Assembly: GCA_025677835.1 (NCBI GenBank)
Contig: JAIXMR010000138.1
Span: forward strand, 1 to 60,693
Origin: Sporodiniella umbellata
Taxonomy: Eukaryota > Mucoromycota > Mucoromycetes > Mucorales > Rhizopodaceae
Length of the DNA stretch: 60,693 bases
Direction: 5' to 3'
In this document: positions 23,281 to 35,519 of the stretch, one piece after another
How positions within the stretch are numbered: position 1 is the first letter of the stretch
How the letters are laid out: each line of letters opens with the position of its first letter
Program-made: the position numbers and the translations under genes
The notes under the pieces: model-generated
Told to the model about the DNA's origin: nothing
Database searches by the model: none
The model's input: the letters and a program-made list of their open reading frames with translations, nothing else

Positions 23281-23944
23281 ATCCTATTATTTTTTTTTTT
23301 TTTGGGCATCTACTTTCATCTTTTATTGCATTCTTTATGTTTTTCTTATTCTTTTTGTACATTTTCCCTCGCTCTCTCTCTCTCTCTCTATGCTCTGTTT
23401 ATTTCTATCATCATGCTTTTCTGTTGTAAAAACATAAAATATCTTTTTTTGACGTCAATCGACTATGTGGAGATTAAAAGATTATGCAGAAAACTTGTGT
23501 TTTTCATAAAACTAGTTCTAGACTTTTTTTTTTTTTTTTTTGGGTTGGATTAATCAGCGTTCAAGCCTATCACTTTTGATTAATAAACAAAAAAATTTCT
23601 GGTACGATTAGAGTTCCGTTTTGGGAACTGACGAATATTTCTAAATAAAGAAAAAAAGGCACCTGCCTTCTCTCTTCTTCTTTTTTTGGGAAACCCTTTT
23701 TTTGGTAACTGGGTCGTCATCATCTTTGGATGAGTGAGATGTGACGTTTTCTAAATCTGGGGATGGAAATGGTTTTCGTAGAACATTTCCATTCCGCTAC
23801 ACGCTCGATTACCTTACACGTCACACGCTTACCAGATTTTGATAGATTTAGGGCAAAATAATCTTACTAAAAGTAGGCATAGTAAATGTGTGTGAAAAAG
23901 CTAACAATCATCCATTTTTCTTTTCTTTTGATCTAAAAGCTGTG
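23281..23944. other. Intergenic DNA with T-runs and a CT microsatellite
   Basis: Contains a T-run right after the upstream stop (23290-23302), a CT microsatellite (about 23370-23388) and a further T-run (23525-23540). No gene is seen. A conserved-looking promoter could not be picked out. Confidence 0.45.
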
Positions 23945-25007
23945 ATGACTGGAGACCTTCCTACGTACGATGAGTTGCCTATTGACCCTCGCTATCCAGC
24001 AAGATCAGCTTGGGGAGTTTGGGGAGAAGACGATAACCTGGGCCCATTAAATCTACTCACACCGGAAACCACACTCAAGGTAGAGTGTATGTGTGTCTAT
24101 ATTCAAATAATACTAACCAAAACCTAGGCCAAAGCCTGTATTCAACAAGGCAAATCGTTTCCTTTGAACTGGAAGCTGGAGTCCCCCAACCCGCCTATCT
24201 TTGGTCGGGCTCAAGTCAAGCATCGATACCAATCGTTTGGTGTGGATCTGGTGATGGACGATGTTTACGATGACTTCAACACCCAGTCTTCTTCTCAATG
24301 GGATGGTTTGTTACATGTGGGCCACAGCAAGACCCGAAGATACTACAACAACGTAGCGTTGGATGAAAACCCACAGAGCCATACCGGCCGTTTGGGAATC
24401 CACCATGTGGCCGAGCGTGGCATTATAGGTCGTGCGGTTCTCTTGGATTATGCACGGTGGGCAGAAACCCATCGTCCCGACTTTGACCCTTTCAGACCTC
24501 ACAAGGTCACCGTGGCCGAATTGGACAAAGTGGCCGAGGCGCAGGGAGTGACGTTTGAAAGAGGCGATATTCTCTTGATCCGTTACGGCTGGATCGAAGC
24601 CTACGAACGCCATGCAGATCATATTCATGAGAAAATACCGGATCTCAAACAACCTCAAAACGCAGGTCTTGAAGCATCTGAAGAAACCTACCGCTGGGTC
24701 TGGGAACATCACTTTTCGGCTTTGGCTGCAGACAACTTTGCCTTTGAAGCTTACCCTTTTGATTTTGACGAATCCTGTCGCAAGTATCTCTTCAAAAAAA
24801 ATTTTTTTTTTTTGAGTAACTCATGTCGTTTCTATAGATACTGTTTTTTTGAGTGGTTGGGGAATGCTCATTGGTGAAATGTTTAACCTGCAACATCTCG
24901 CTCAAGATTCAGCCAAAGACAAGGTCTATACGTACTTTTTTACAAGTGCGCCTCTTAATAAATTCAACGGTATCGCTTCCCCTCCCAATGCTATCTGTAT
25001 TAAATAA
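23945..25007 (+). CDS. Cyclase-family (PF04199-type) metal-dependent hydrolase
   Basis: Member of the putative cyclase family related to kynurenine formamidase and isatin hydrolase. The N terminus shows the family start (RSAWGVWGEDDNLGPLNLLT). An intron at about 24079-24127 follows. The metal-site region is the fungal variant SSQWDGLLHVGH rather than the bacterial HxGTHxDxPxH. Later motifs are GIIGRAVLLDYARW, FERGDILLIRYGW and FSALAADNFAFEAYP. The C-terminal exon has LSGWGMLIGEMFNL and ends APLNKFNGIASPPNA. The last splice join is irregular: the obvious GTATCT donor with the CTATAG acceptor shifts the frame, while a weaker donor a few bases earlier keeps it. So the gene may be intact with a weak splice site, or damaged. 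Confidence 0.75.
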
Positions 25008-25112
25008 ACTGTTTTTTTTTTCGGAGTTCACAACGCCTCTCATTTCAACTGGTGTGTGTGTGTTTTTTTTTTTTTTTTTTTTTTTTTTTTATTCTTCTTC
25101 TTCATCTCTACT

Positions 25113-25631
25113 ATGGGAAATGCCAAAAGTAAGCTCAGTCCTGAACAGTTGAACGAACTTCAGAAAACAACCAACTGTAAGCCAACTTTTGTATACACAC
25201 AGGCTGGGCTCATCTCATTCTGTTTTCCTTGCAGTTGAAAAGAAAGAATTACAGCAATGGTAAAACCCAAACAACTGAATTCCACCCAGGCTTATATCAC
25301 TCAACAGAATATCTTTATCCCATACATGTAAAAGGTATAAAGGGTTCTTGAAAGATTGCCCTTCCGGACAGCTGGATAAAACAGAATTTCAAAAGATATA
25401 CAAACAGTTCTTTCCTTTTGGTGATCCGTCTCGGTTTGCAGACTATGTATTCAACGTGTTTGATGGTGATAAAAATGGATTTATTGATTTCAAAGAATTC
25501 ATTTGTGCGCTTTCTGTCACAAGCCGTGGAAGGGTGGATGAAAAACTCTATTGTAAGTTGGTTGATAGAAATTCATTGGTTTAACCTTTCCTCTTTTTTA
25601 TTAGGGGCATTTCAAGTAAAAATACATTGTC

Positions 25632-25662
<31 letters not shown>

Positions 25663-26006
25663 GGTTTATCTGAAAATCAATCTTAGCTTTATGATATTGA
25701 CAATGACGGTTATATCAGCCGTGAAGAAATGTTGAATATTGTAGACGCTATCTATAAAATGGTAGGCAGTATGGTCAAACTACCACCGGATGAAGATACA
25801 CCTGAGAAAAGAGTCAACAAGATCTTTGATCTCATGGACAGCGTAAGCCAATATCACCCTACCATCCTCATTTTTCTTATCTCTCTCTTTTTTTTTTAAA
25901 AAAAAAGGATAACGATGGAAGACTGTCAATGGAAGAATTCAAAGAAGGCTCAAAAAAGGATCCAACCATCTTGCAAGCTCTCAACTTGTATGACGGCATG
26001 GTTTAA
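25113..26006 (+). CDS. frq1: Neuronal calcium sensor 1 / frequenin homologue
   Basis: Myristoylated EF-hand protein; in fungi it activates the phosphatidylinositol 4-kinase Pik1 and acts in calcium signalling. The N terminus [13 protein letters not shown] has the glycine-2 myristoylation site. A degenerate first EF-hand ([13 protein letters not shown]) is followed by three good ones: [26 protein letters not shown] and [13 protein letters not shown]. The end ALNLYDGMV is the usual family terminus. Six exons: 25113-25176, 25235-25259, 25335-25552, 25605-25615, 25687-25842 and 25908-26006. The fourth is only 11 nt (it completes WAFQ), and its splice sites keep the frame. The fifth intron ends in a T-run/A-run before the acceptor. 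Confidence 0.95.
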
Positions 26007-26322
26007 AATAAAATTTAGCTTATACAAAACATCTTGTTGATAAAGTGCCAAAAAAAAAAGAGAGAGAGAGAGAGAGTCTGCAGATGAATGTTTACGCTAT
26101 TCTTTCGTCATATATCGTAAAAGACCCAAACCAAAACGCTGTATATGTATTGTTTATTTATTTAGATAGATAGATAGATATAAATGTATAAAATATGGGT
26201 TTGTTTCTATGAGTTTGGTCTAAAAAGAAGAGTAAAAACGATAGTGATCAAAGGATACAACGCTCTTGTATGAAAAAAAGATTGTATACAAGTGTTGTTA
26301 ATAAAAGAAAAAGAAAAAAAGG
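26007..26322. other. Intergenic DNA between convergent genes
   Basis: 316 bp between two convergent stop codons. Contains an AG microsatellite (26061-26077) and a TAGA repeat (about 26165-26180). No gene is seen. Confidence 0.4.
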
Positions 26323-28041
26323 CTATGAATGATGATGAAACTGATAATCCTCTAAAGATGGTTGATGAAAGAAGTTGTGGGCGTCGTTGAAAGAATTGGG
26401 GTCTTGTTGATTGGCTAAGAAAGACATGATCTCTTCATCGGTGAATTTGTGTTCAAAGTCTAGTAAGGAAGAATAAACAAGGCTTAGGTTTGACTTTTTT
26501 TTCTTTTTTTTTTTTTAATTATTTACCTTGTTGCTGTAGCTGTTGCTGTAGCATCACCTCTAGACTGGGGTCCGCCCATTCCATGGTATGATCTAGTCCG
26601 GTAGGATTGGGCGTCTCGTTAAGCTGATCAAAGGGATTGATATCATCGTCTCGGTCAGGGGTGGCAAGGGCAGAAGAAGTAAAGGGTGCATAGGACTTTT
26701 TGTACAAGAACCCAGAGCTGGGAACAGAGGAAGAATGCGAGGCAGAGGAAGATGAATTGCGTTGAGATATGTAAGGTGTAAATCTTCTATTGGTGTTGAC
26801 AGGGGCAGAGGGAATCGAGAGCGAGCTGGGGGGCGGTGAGCCAATGTGCATGTTGGCAATAGATCGGTTCAAAGACCCAAGCGAAGCAGGCGAGCTAGAG
26901 AGATACATGGTGTCCGGTAAAGAACTCGAGTCAGTCACGGGTGAAGACGGGTTCAGATAACGACTGGCAATAGGCATTCCCTTGGCTCGGGCATGAAGAA
27001 TAAAGTCGCGCTCTTCTTGAAGTCGTTGTAACAAAACCGCCTTTTTGCCTGTGGCTAGTTTGCCTCGTTGCCGTAACATCTCCTTGAGCTCAGATACTGT
27101 GATATCGTTGAAATCCACTTTGACCAACATGTCGTCCAATCGTTTCTGTCGTTGCTCAAGATCAAACGGTTGGTTTCCGTTGCTTCTCTGAACACGCTGG
27201 ATCTGAATAGGCATCGTCCGTGAAGGGAGCGAATGGGCTCCAGGAATAAAAAACTTTTCTTGAGGGTTGTTTTGGGGAATCGTCATACCACAAGCAGATG
27301 CTGTCTGTAGGGGCATCATTTTCTTGGCTGCCGTTTGAGCGGTATTCAATTTCTTAACGTCTCGGTTATTTAGTTTAATAATATTTTTGTTCAGTGATGG
27401 ATCCAATATCGCCTTTCGCTTGTTCAACAGAGCACTTTCTATTAAAGCCAAATCGATCAGTATATACATAATGATTTCTGTTCTTCTAAAGAACTCTATT
27501 TACCTTCCATTTGCTGTTTGGGCGTCTTTTTGTTATAATTGATTCTAAATCTTGCCTGCAACTCAGAGAACCTTCTCTGATGATCCACATTTCCTTCTGT
27601 ATTCAACGTGCTTGTCTTGCTTGGATACACAGGCTTTTTTTTGGGTATTGGCTCTAACTTTATCTGAGATGTGGTGTCAGACTGCAGATATCGTTTCTCT
27701 TCATAGCTTTGGTCCAACATGGCTGATAAATTCGATCGTACAGCACTAGGCTCTTCTTTCACCTCTTCCTCTTTAATATCCATCTCAGCTTTCTCTATCA
27801 GCTGTTGTTGTCTCAAAAAGTTTGGATCAGAGAATAAAATCGATTGCTGAAATTCGTCGGGAGGAGGAAAAAACGAACTGGGCAAACTTTGGCTGGAATG
27901 TTGCATGTCAAAGTTTAGAAAGGAATTGTCGTCATAGAAATCTTGTAAAGACTGTCCAAAAAGATTTTCGGTTTCTGCAAAATTATACCCAGAACTGTCG
28001 TAAACAGTAGAGTCATCTTTGTCTTGATTGCAAAAATACAT
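26323..28041 (-). CDS. SAP-domain nuclear regulator, possibly MRTF-like
   Basis: Three exons: 28041-27504, a long middle exon and a last one ending at 26323, about 530 residues. A SAP DNA/chromatin-binding motif is clear in the middle exon: ITVSELKEMLRQRGK then TGKKAVLLQRLQEE. The N terminus is acidic and Phe/Ser-rich, like an activation region (SLQDFYDDNSFLNFD). There are basic stretches (IPKKKPVYPSK, NKRKAIL), long serine-rich segments, and Gln-rich helices near the end (LQQQLQQQ). SAP domains plus Gln-rich regions occur in myocardin-related factors, but no clear RPEL motif is seen, so that link is only inference. It is likely a transcription or chromatin regulator. The start ATG at 28041 follows a T/A-rich leader. 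Confidence 0.7.
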
Positions 28042-31020
28042 TTTCTTTTTTTTTTTTTCTTATAACAAAAGAAAAAAAAAAAAGTAAAAATAAAAAACAG
28101 CCCAAGTACTATGAAAAAAAAAAAAAAAAAAAAAAAACATAGGTGAGGATTTGAAATAATCACTTACCGCAGCCAATAAAGCGCCCTAAATACGCCTTTT
28201 ACGGAAACTATTCGCTCACAAGAGAGACTGACAGCCAATTATCTTGTCTCTTTTTTTTTTTTTTTTTCACTTATTTCTTTTTAGTAAGAAAATAACCAGA
28301 AGACTGACTTTTGATTTTCAAGTGAATCTAAATATGCCGCAAAAAAAGAGTCTCACCCATACTTTTTTTTTTTTTTAGCTTATAAAGATCGTCATCATTA
28401 GACACTAAATGTTGGGGGGATGAATGTATGTGTGTGATAGAAACAATTCTAAAACACTTGGATTACTCACATGGCAAACATGTCAAAACTGGTTGTATTA
28501 TCGATGGCCGTTTAGCTTTTTTTATCGCAAAACAAATGATGACTAAGAAATTCAAAAATTAAGGCCTGCTCTTTAAGAGGTCCAAATTGAACATTTGCTT
28601 CTTTATAAACAAACATGTATTATATACCTTCAAAGTTGATTTTCAACATTTAAGAGAAAACTAAACTTTAACAAGTCACTGTTGTTGAAACACCGGTCTC
28701 TTTTTGCCACTACAAATTTAGGCCCACGTCAAATTGCAACTTGCCTGTTACATCTTTTGCTTTTGATAACTTTAGTTTTTGATTGTTTACTTTGTTTCTT
28801 TAGGTACTGTAAGATCTATAGTTTTGTCTAAACAACTGAGGTTAAACATAAAAACACTTGTGACACACTCCTAGAAAACCCATATAGGGATAGTCAGCCG
28901 AGATGCATTATAGAGCTTCTTTTAGAGCTATTATATTAAAGCTCACAGTCTTGTAACAATATATAAAAACACTTGGTACAATATCAAGCTTATAAAAACA
29001 TATCCCAAAAATTCCCTAAGCCCAAGTCCTTTTTTTTTTTTTTTTGCCTTATTGAACCAAGCTTGACAGGTTTTAAAGCTACCAAAAAAAAACCCCTAAC
29101 ATCCGTTCAGTAATTGTTTGATCGTGTTGCCCATGAGTAACAAGAAGAGCCTAAAATATTTAAAAAAGAAGCTAAAACAAAAAGATATGAATACACCTAC
29201 ACAGATTAATATCAATAGTTTATAAAATGTTTATCTGATTTTTGAAATCAGTGATTTTTTAAGATATATCTAAAGATTTACGTGATTGCTGTTTAAAAAG
29301 TGTAGCGAGATGGGAAAACTTTTATTTCCAAATAGCATTCATCGTTTCTCCATGCTTTACACTATGAAAATTTATTAGTATTTAGTTAAAAAAGAGCTTT
29401 TGAAAACGTTTAATTGATTCCTCACCGTTTCTGTATCTAAAGAAAAAAAAAGGCTTCAAATCTGCCAGTCATTCTTATCCACAGTATACACAAAAGTGTA
29501 GCCACTCTGTGTCATTTTTCTTTAATTTACAAACTTGACTAGCAAATGACCCCTTGTGAGAAAAATCTAAGAAAAATGACAGTACATCGATATTGGTTGT
29601 AAAACCCTGTTTAGTAAGTACGACAATCACCCAGTTGCCCTTTTTTGTGAAGGGCTGTTTTCAAGCCCACTTGTATGAGCATGCTTTTCAATGAAACATT
29701 TAGAGTTCATGTTCAAAATAGCAACTTGAGCCGTACACTTTGGCCATTACAAAATACAGTATTAAACATAAAGGGCTTAGTTACAGGTACTCTAGCCACA
29801 ATAAAATACTTGGACTTCAAACCCAAGTTTAAAAATCGTGATCTGTCACCAACAAACAACTGAATGTATCCATCTATGGGAGAATTACAACCATCTTTTT
29901 GACAACTGCTAATTTTTCTTTGGTCTATTACGCTTCTGTATTGATCTAAGGCCAGGAAGTCCAGCAAATCATCAACTTTGTAGATACAAAAAAAAAAAAA
30001 ACCTGGCAAGATCTTTATTAAAACTCTGTATATTGGCAATCAGAACCTTACTTTGGCACTGACTCTTTTATCACTATGTTTAGCCTAATTTACGATCAGG
30101 TTTTTCGTCTTTTTGAAATGCTAAATATCCTTTATCATCGTTTTTACTACTCACAAAACAAGAGTAAAGGGTTCTTCATTTTGTATGTATATAGATACTT
30201 GGTTTAAGTAAATTTTTGTGGGACATAGGGCCAAGAAGAATCTTTTTAAATAAAATGCACACCTTAATCTACTTTAAGAAATTTTGGTAATTCACTAACC
30301 CAAACGTTCTCTTTGAGAACAAAATGATTAGTACAACGTTAAACTTACGTTTTTGACCTATCACAAAGCCCATAGAGATATTGCAGAGTTGATCAAAGTA
30401 ATTGGTTCGTCCAGTCAGGTTTAGCTTCCTGTTTCCTAGTACGGTCTATATAAAAAAAACGATGTTTTCCTGGTAAGACAACACACAGCTTATGCTGTAA
30501 AACGACATAAAAAAAAGAATGTAAAGGCTGTACCAGTAAATAGCATGGGGCCGTTTCACAGTTCTCTTTATTTAATATAAAATGTAGGGTTTTTTTGTAG
30601 ACTCATTTCTTATCTACTGGATCTACAACATGTATGCCTTAGTCCTGAGCTGACCTTTAGCTGTGACACTAGAGGCGAGATATATTTACAAAAAAGAAAA
30701 AAAAAAAGCTTCTATTGTAAGTTAGAGTCTAGGGGTGTGTAAACCACTGCAACAGATGCAGAACTTGAAATAGATCAGTTCATACAATAAATCAGGAACT
30801 ATAGAAAAAGCGCTACGAATTACAAAATAAATACGAAGAGTGTTGCTTTTAATTTCTTTTTGGAACGAGAGCATAAGCAATTTTTTTTTTACAAAAAGCA
30901 CCCAAAAACGCCTTTCAAATAACTTGTAATTTCTTTCTTTAAACAACATGTTGATTTGACCACTATTGAAACCGTTTATTAGGCTGTAAAATCGTCGTTA
31001 ACAACATGTATAGTAGTAGT
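28042..31020. other. Long gene-poor interval
   Basis: Almost 3 kb without a supported gene on either strand. It contains several T- and A-runs (28114-28137, 28250-28267, 29031-29045). Short open frames (for example 29675-29863) overlap each other on opposite strands and have no family features. It may hold UTRs, regulatory DNA or unrecognised decayed elements. Confidence 0.5.
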
Positions 31021-31400
31021 TCCCCAATGGATTCGGCTCATGAAGAAGCTGTAGTTGACATTTCCAATAAGTTTACTGATAAACAGCTGCCAAGATAACC
31101 AAAGAAGACGTGGCAGTAAAGAAAGGCTTTTATCGCGAGTTGTTTGAAAAGCAGCTTGATATTTCGAGGGGGAGATCTCCTTTGCGAAAAAAGTCGCTGG
31201 AGTTTTAGTTGAGAAAAAAAAGGCTTTGGTGCATTAAGGAAAAGCAATCAAAAGTTCCATTGAGACAGAACCCCATATAAAGAAGTGTAAGGCTATTTAG
31301 ACTATTGCTCCTACAAGTGCTCCCTTGTTACAGTTGAATAACGACCCTGTTATTGATAAAGCTAAAAAATCATCTGAAAGTGTGTATGGGATTTCTGTAA
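31021..31400 (+). pseudogene. Fragmented protein-like sequence, unrecognised
   Basis: A frame opening at an ATG near 31028 (MDSAHEEAVVDISNKFTDK) stops quickly; the adjacent frame continues with KITKEDVAVKKGFYRELFEK to a stop, and a third stretch (about 31305-31380) reads APTSAPLLQLNNDPVIDKA. The composition is protein-like but frames change without good splice sites. This looks like a decayed gene. No family is recognised. Confidence 0.25.
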
Positions 31401-31515
31401 ACTTTTGTTTGTCTTGAGTTCAAAAGGTGCAGTTGCATGACATCAAATTCAAAATCAGTGACTCTACTTTTTGAAATGATTTTATGCTGTCGACAAAAAA
31501 AAAAAGGTTTGCTTT

Positions 31516-33175
31516 ATGTCGTCTCTCATCAACTCTGCTTTTGAACAGATACGCTCACTTTGGATAAGCACAGTTCTATACATTACGCGACCTATATTTC
31601 AGCGCTTATTGCCTGATCCATATACGAAAGCCGGAAATGTTCGTGTTGACACAAAGCCAGCCCATGCTAGTCGAATTACTATGACCGAGATCATTTCGCC
31701 TGAGCAATGTGATCTAAATGTATTGTTTTTCTTTCACTATATATTTTTTACTAAAAAGTCTCTTTAATTTAGGGTTATGCGTATGCTGGTACAATATTAA
31801 GCTGGATAGATATTGCCGCTGGAATAGCAGCCAAACGGCATGCCATTTCACCATCAGTAAGTTTTATATGCAAAATAAAAAAAAAAAACTAAGACATACA
31901 AAAGGTGACAAGATCTGTAGATGATGTGGCGTTTTTACATCCTGTTAAAGTGGGCGACATAGTAGGTTAGAGGTTTTTACATACTTTATAGCTAACATAT
32001 GAGCAGATATCTATTCAAGCTTCTGTTAACAAATCATGGAAAACATCTATGGAAGTAGGTGTAAAAGTCGAAGCGGAATCACCTTTGAGCAATGAGAGGT
32101 TTTTTGTTGCTCACGCCTATTTGACATTTGTTGCTTTATCTCCACGACCTATTGCCAAAACACATCTTGGGCGTGTTTTATCGGAGTTCCAGCCAATTAG
32201 AGTACCTGAACTCATCCCTATATCCCCTATGGAAAAAAGTCGATTTGGTATGGCAGAAAAGAGAAGACAGACGCGTTTTGGGAAGGAAAAGCCAGATCAT
32301 CAAGAAATCAGAAACGAAATGAAAGAGTGGTCCCAAGGCTTAAGAACGATGGCAGACCAAACAGCGCCTATCAAAGAACACCCAGGATATTCTGCAACTG
32401 AATGCTTCTCTCCCTCTGAAGAAATATCTGAGAAAGAGGAGAGTGTACTTTCTCAAAAACTGCAGAGAAGATTTTCCCAAGATCCACGCATGTTGCAGCA
32501 GGTTAAAGAAAAATTTATGGGTGATACCTTTGCAGAAGTTGTCGAATTAGTAATGCCACAACATGCAAATACTCTATCCATCACTTTTGGTGGTCAGATT
32601 ATGGCTTGGATGGAAACCTGTGCCCGTGTAAGTGCCAATCGACTAGCTAAAGCTTATCTATTAACAGCAAGGTAAAAAAAAAAAAAATCTTTTGTGAGTC
32701 ATATCAATGTGTAAATCCTTTTTGACACACCGAAATCTATATAGCATTGATAGTTTGAACTTTATAACAAGCTCAGGTGTGGGTGACGTAGTTACTATAA
32801 GATCTGTAGTTTCTAGAGCTTTTAATTCTTCTATGGAGGTCTACGTTAGCGTTGAAGCAGGTAAACTAAAATATGTTTATATCCTTTTTTAAGCCCTTTA
32901 TTAGAAAATTTGTTGACAGGTGAGACAAAATTTACAAACGATGGCTTTTTCACTATAAGTAAGAAAAAGTATAAAAAAAAAAACAATAGAAACTTATATA
33001 CTGTTTTCTAGCTGCCGTGGACCGAGAGACTGTTCCAGTTATCATACCTAAGGCGATCCCGCAAACGGCAGCTGAGGCCGTTTTGCACAAAGAAGGCTAT
33101 GATAGAAGGTTGAGACGTTTGCTCCAACGCCGTGAGCTAATTAGTTTTGTACAATCTTCCCCTTCTTCTGTTTAG
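31516..33175 (+). CDS. Double-hotdog acyl-CoA thioesterase
   Basis: Hydrolyses acyl-CoA to free acid and CoA; fungal homologues are mitochondrial or peroxisomal. The N terminus from 31516 is long and partly hydrophobic and may target an organelle. Hotdog domain 1 has GYAYAGTILSWIDIAAGIAA and VDDVAFLHPVKVGD then SIQASVNKSWKTSMEVG. Domain 2 has MPQHANTLSITFGGQIMAWM followed by TCARVSANRLA, the hallmark HxNxxxxxFGGxxMxWM pattern. The linker is charged and includes a helical segment. About seven short introns are needed, with all major joins in frame; the region from about 32900 to 33010 is assembled with less certainty. The protein ends at the TAG at 33173-33175. Confidence 0.85.
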
Positions 33176-33470
33176 GAAGGGTTGTAAAAAATACGCTCCA
33201 ATAAATATAGTTAAGTAGCTGAATGTTAATTAGCACTTGTCAATAGATGTCTGTAACAAATACAGTATGGAGTACTAAAATTTTGGCATGATTTCTCATT
33301 TGTCGCCTCTTGAAAAGTGTCTGCATCTGAGATTTTGACTCAGGATATAGATGTGTCAGTGAAGACTGCTTTTTAATTCCCCAGCCTAAACGTAAAATAA
33401 AAAATAATTGATAGCATTTATTTTTTTTTTTTTTTTTTTTTTTTTTGTTTTTCAATCATTAATATTAATC
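33176..33470. other. Promoter interval of mtd1
   Basis: AT-rich 295-bp spacer containing a T-run (33420-33446) shortly before the ATG of the next gene. No coding sequence is evident. Confidence 0.35.
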
Positions 33471-34565
33471 ATGTCCTGTAAAACTGTACTTGCTTCAAAG
33501 GTTTCTGCTTCTTTCAGGTAAATACAATTGGCTTGTGCTCTAGAAGGGGTATTGACAGAGCGCTATAAAGAAATCAAATTAAAGAAGATATTAAAGAACG
33601 TAATATTCAACCAAAGCTGGTCGGGTTTCTTGCCAATGAGGATCCCGCTGCCATGAAGTATGCAGAATGGACAGCAAAAACTTGTGCTGAAACTGGTGTT
33701 GAGTTTGAGCTCCGTAAAGTATCAAAAATGGATTTAGAAGAGAAAATCGGGGAGGCCAATGAGGATAGATCAGTAAACGGAATCATGGTATACTATCCTG
33801 TTTTCGGCGGTAAGCAGGTAGGCTATTTAGCAACAAAATTCAAAGAGGTTAGAAGCTAATATAGATGCTTAGGATTTATATCTTCAAAGCTGTGTTAGTG
33901 AATTGAAGGATGTTGAAGGCCTTTGTCACAAGTCTGTACAAAACGTTTACCGTAACGTTCGTTTTATGGACAAGGATGAGACTATGAAGTGTATCATTCC
34001 ATGTACTCCTCTTGCTATCGTCAAAGTAAGAGGCAAAATGCCATAGTCTAGTCTGTATGCCGTCTAACTTGTTTTTTAGATTCTTGAGTTCATCGGTGTT
34101 TATAATACTGTAATCCCCTACGGAAACCGATTGTATGGCCGTACAATCGCTGTTGTAAACCGTAGTGAAATCGTTGGTCGTCCTTTGGCTGCTATGCTTT
34201 CAAACGATGGAGCCAAGGTCTATTCTATCGATGTCAACGGAATCCAAGTATTTACTAGAGGTGAGGGCATCCACTTGAAGGCTCATAAAGTAGAGGATAT
34301 AGAAGCTACAGTTGAAGAAGTTGTTCCTCAATGTGACGTTGTAATTACTGGTGTCCCTTCAGCAAACTACAAACTTCCCAGTAGCTTATTAAAAGACGGT
34401 GTTGTAGCTATCAACTTTTCTTCCTCTGCAAACTTTGAGCAGGATGTAAAGTCTCACGCTTCTATCTTCGTCCCCTCTGTAGGAAAAGTGACTGTAGCAA
34501 TGTTAGAGCGTAACCTACTCCGTTTGCACGACTATCAAAACGACTTGCTTGAAAAAGCTGCATAG
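33471..34565 (+). CDS. mtd1: NAD-dependent methylenetetrahydrofolate dehydrogenase
   Basis: Cytosolic enzyme oxidising 5,10-methylene-THF to 5,10-methenyl-THF with NAD+, in one-carbon and purine metabolism. The short first exon (MSCKTVLASKVSASFR) starts at 33471. The catalytic domain shows LVGFLANEDPAAMKYAEWTA, SVNGIMVYYPVFG and KDVEGLCHKSVQN, then CIIPCTPLAIVKILEF. The Rossmann part has YGRTIAVVNRSEIVGRPLAA and VVITGVPSANYKLP and ends FVPSVGKVTVAMLERNLLRL. The pattern NRSEIVGRP is typical of the monofunctional yeast Mtd1 type rather than the trifunctional C1-THF synthase. Three introns were inferred. Length is about 320 residues, as in yeast. Confidence 0.93.
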
Positions 34566-35519
34566 TGATAACTCAACAATAGAATAAGTCTGCTTTGTAA
34601 ATAAATAAAAACGCTATATATATATATATGAAATTTTCATGTTTTAAAGTCCTGAGCTAGAATCCAAACACGCTTTTTAAAAGTAATAACATCGAGTAAT
34701 ATAGGTACTGGCGGATACTTTGAAAGCAGACTCTATGTAGCGTTGCATTCAGGTACTACTACACTTTGAGCCTACTATAAAAATACACAATTTGTTAAAT
34801 AGTGATCTACCTAACTAACACTACCTTTTTTTTTTGGAAATGGCAAAAATAATTTTAATTTTTTTTTGCAGCGCTAAAGCAAGTCAACACAATACAGAAG
34901 AATATGTTGTTCCTGTACTGGATTGGCCTTTTCGGCACTACAAAATGATATATTGTAGCAATTCCATGTCCAAGTGAAATGTAGTCTGAAAGGGTTTACA
35001 AAAATATCTTTGTTCGCTTGAATTAATAGGTATTCTAACCCCGAATGAAAACTGTGCACACTATGGCAATACACGTTTGTTGTGAGTATGTCTACTTAAA
35101 CAGATTGCCTGAACTAGTTTTGACTTGAAGTATAAAAGACCCGTTGAAATCAAACAGTAACATATAGTTAGAACGTTTATTAAGAAATTAGACAACCGGA
35201 CGATAGTATCCTACGGTTACTCTGCATATGGATAATTAGTTTGACGTATGTTTTTCAGAGCGTATCCTTTAGGCTAATATGGCTAAAGTACTTTTTGAAC
35301 GCTTTTACAGGTAAAGATTACAATGTTGCTGCGTCGACTTGGGCCGACTCTAGATTTTGTCTTTATTTTACAAATTTGAAGTGACCATCAAATGGTGACC
35401 GCTTGAATAGAGCATTAAAAAAAAACCCTTTCGCGATGCGCCAGCTCTGAGCGTATTTTAAACTTTTCTTTATTGTTTGTTTGCGTACCTTTTTAATAAT
35501 ACATATAAAATTATAAATT
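34566..35519. other. Intergenic DNA
   Basis: About 950 bp without a supported gene; a TA-repeat (34614-34629) follows the mtd1 stop. Minus-strand open frame 34874-35074 has no recognisable features. The gamma-tubulin promoter should lie at the right end. Confidence 0.4.

Noticed and set aside
22793..23437. 214-codon plus-strand frame overlapping exon 2 of the 22.3-kb gene
   Set aside because: It is an alternative frame of the exon; the frame used joins exon 1 in phase and ends at a stop with a normal 3' flank.
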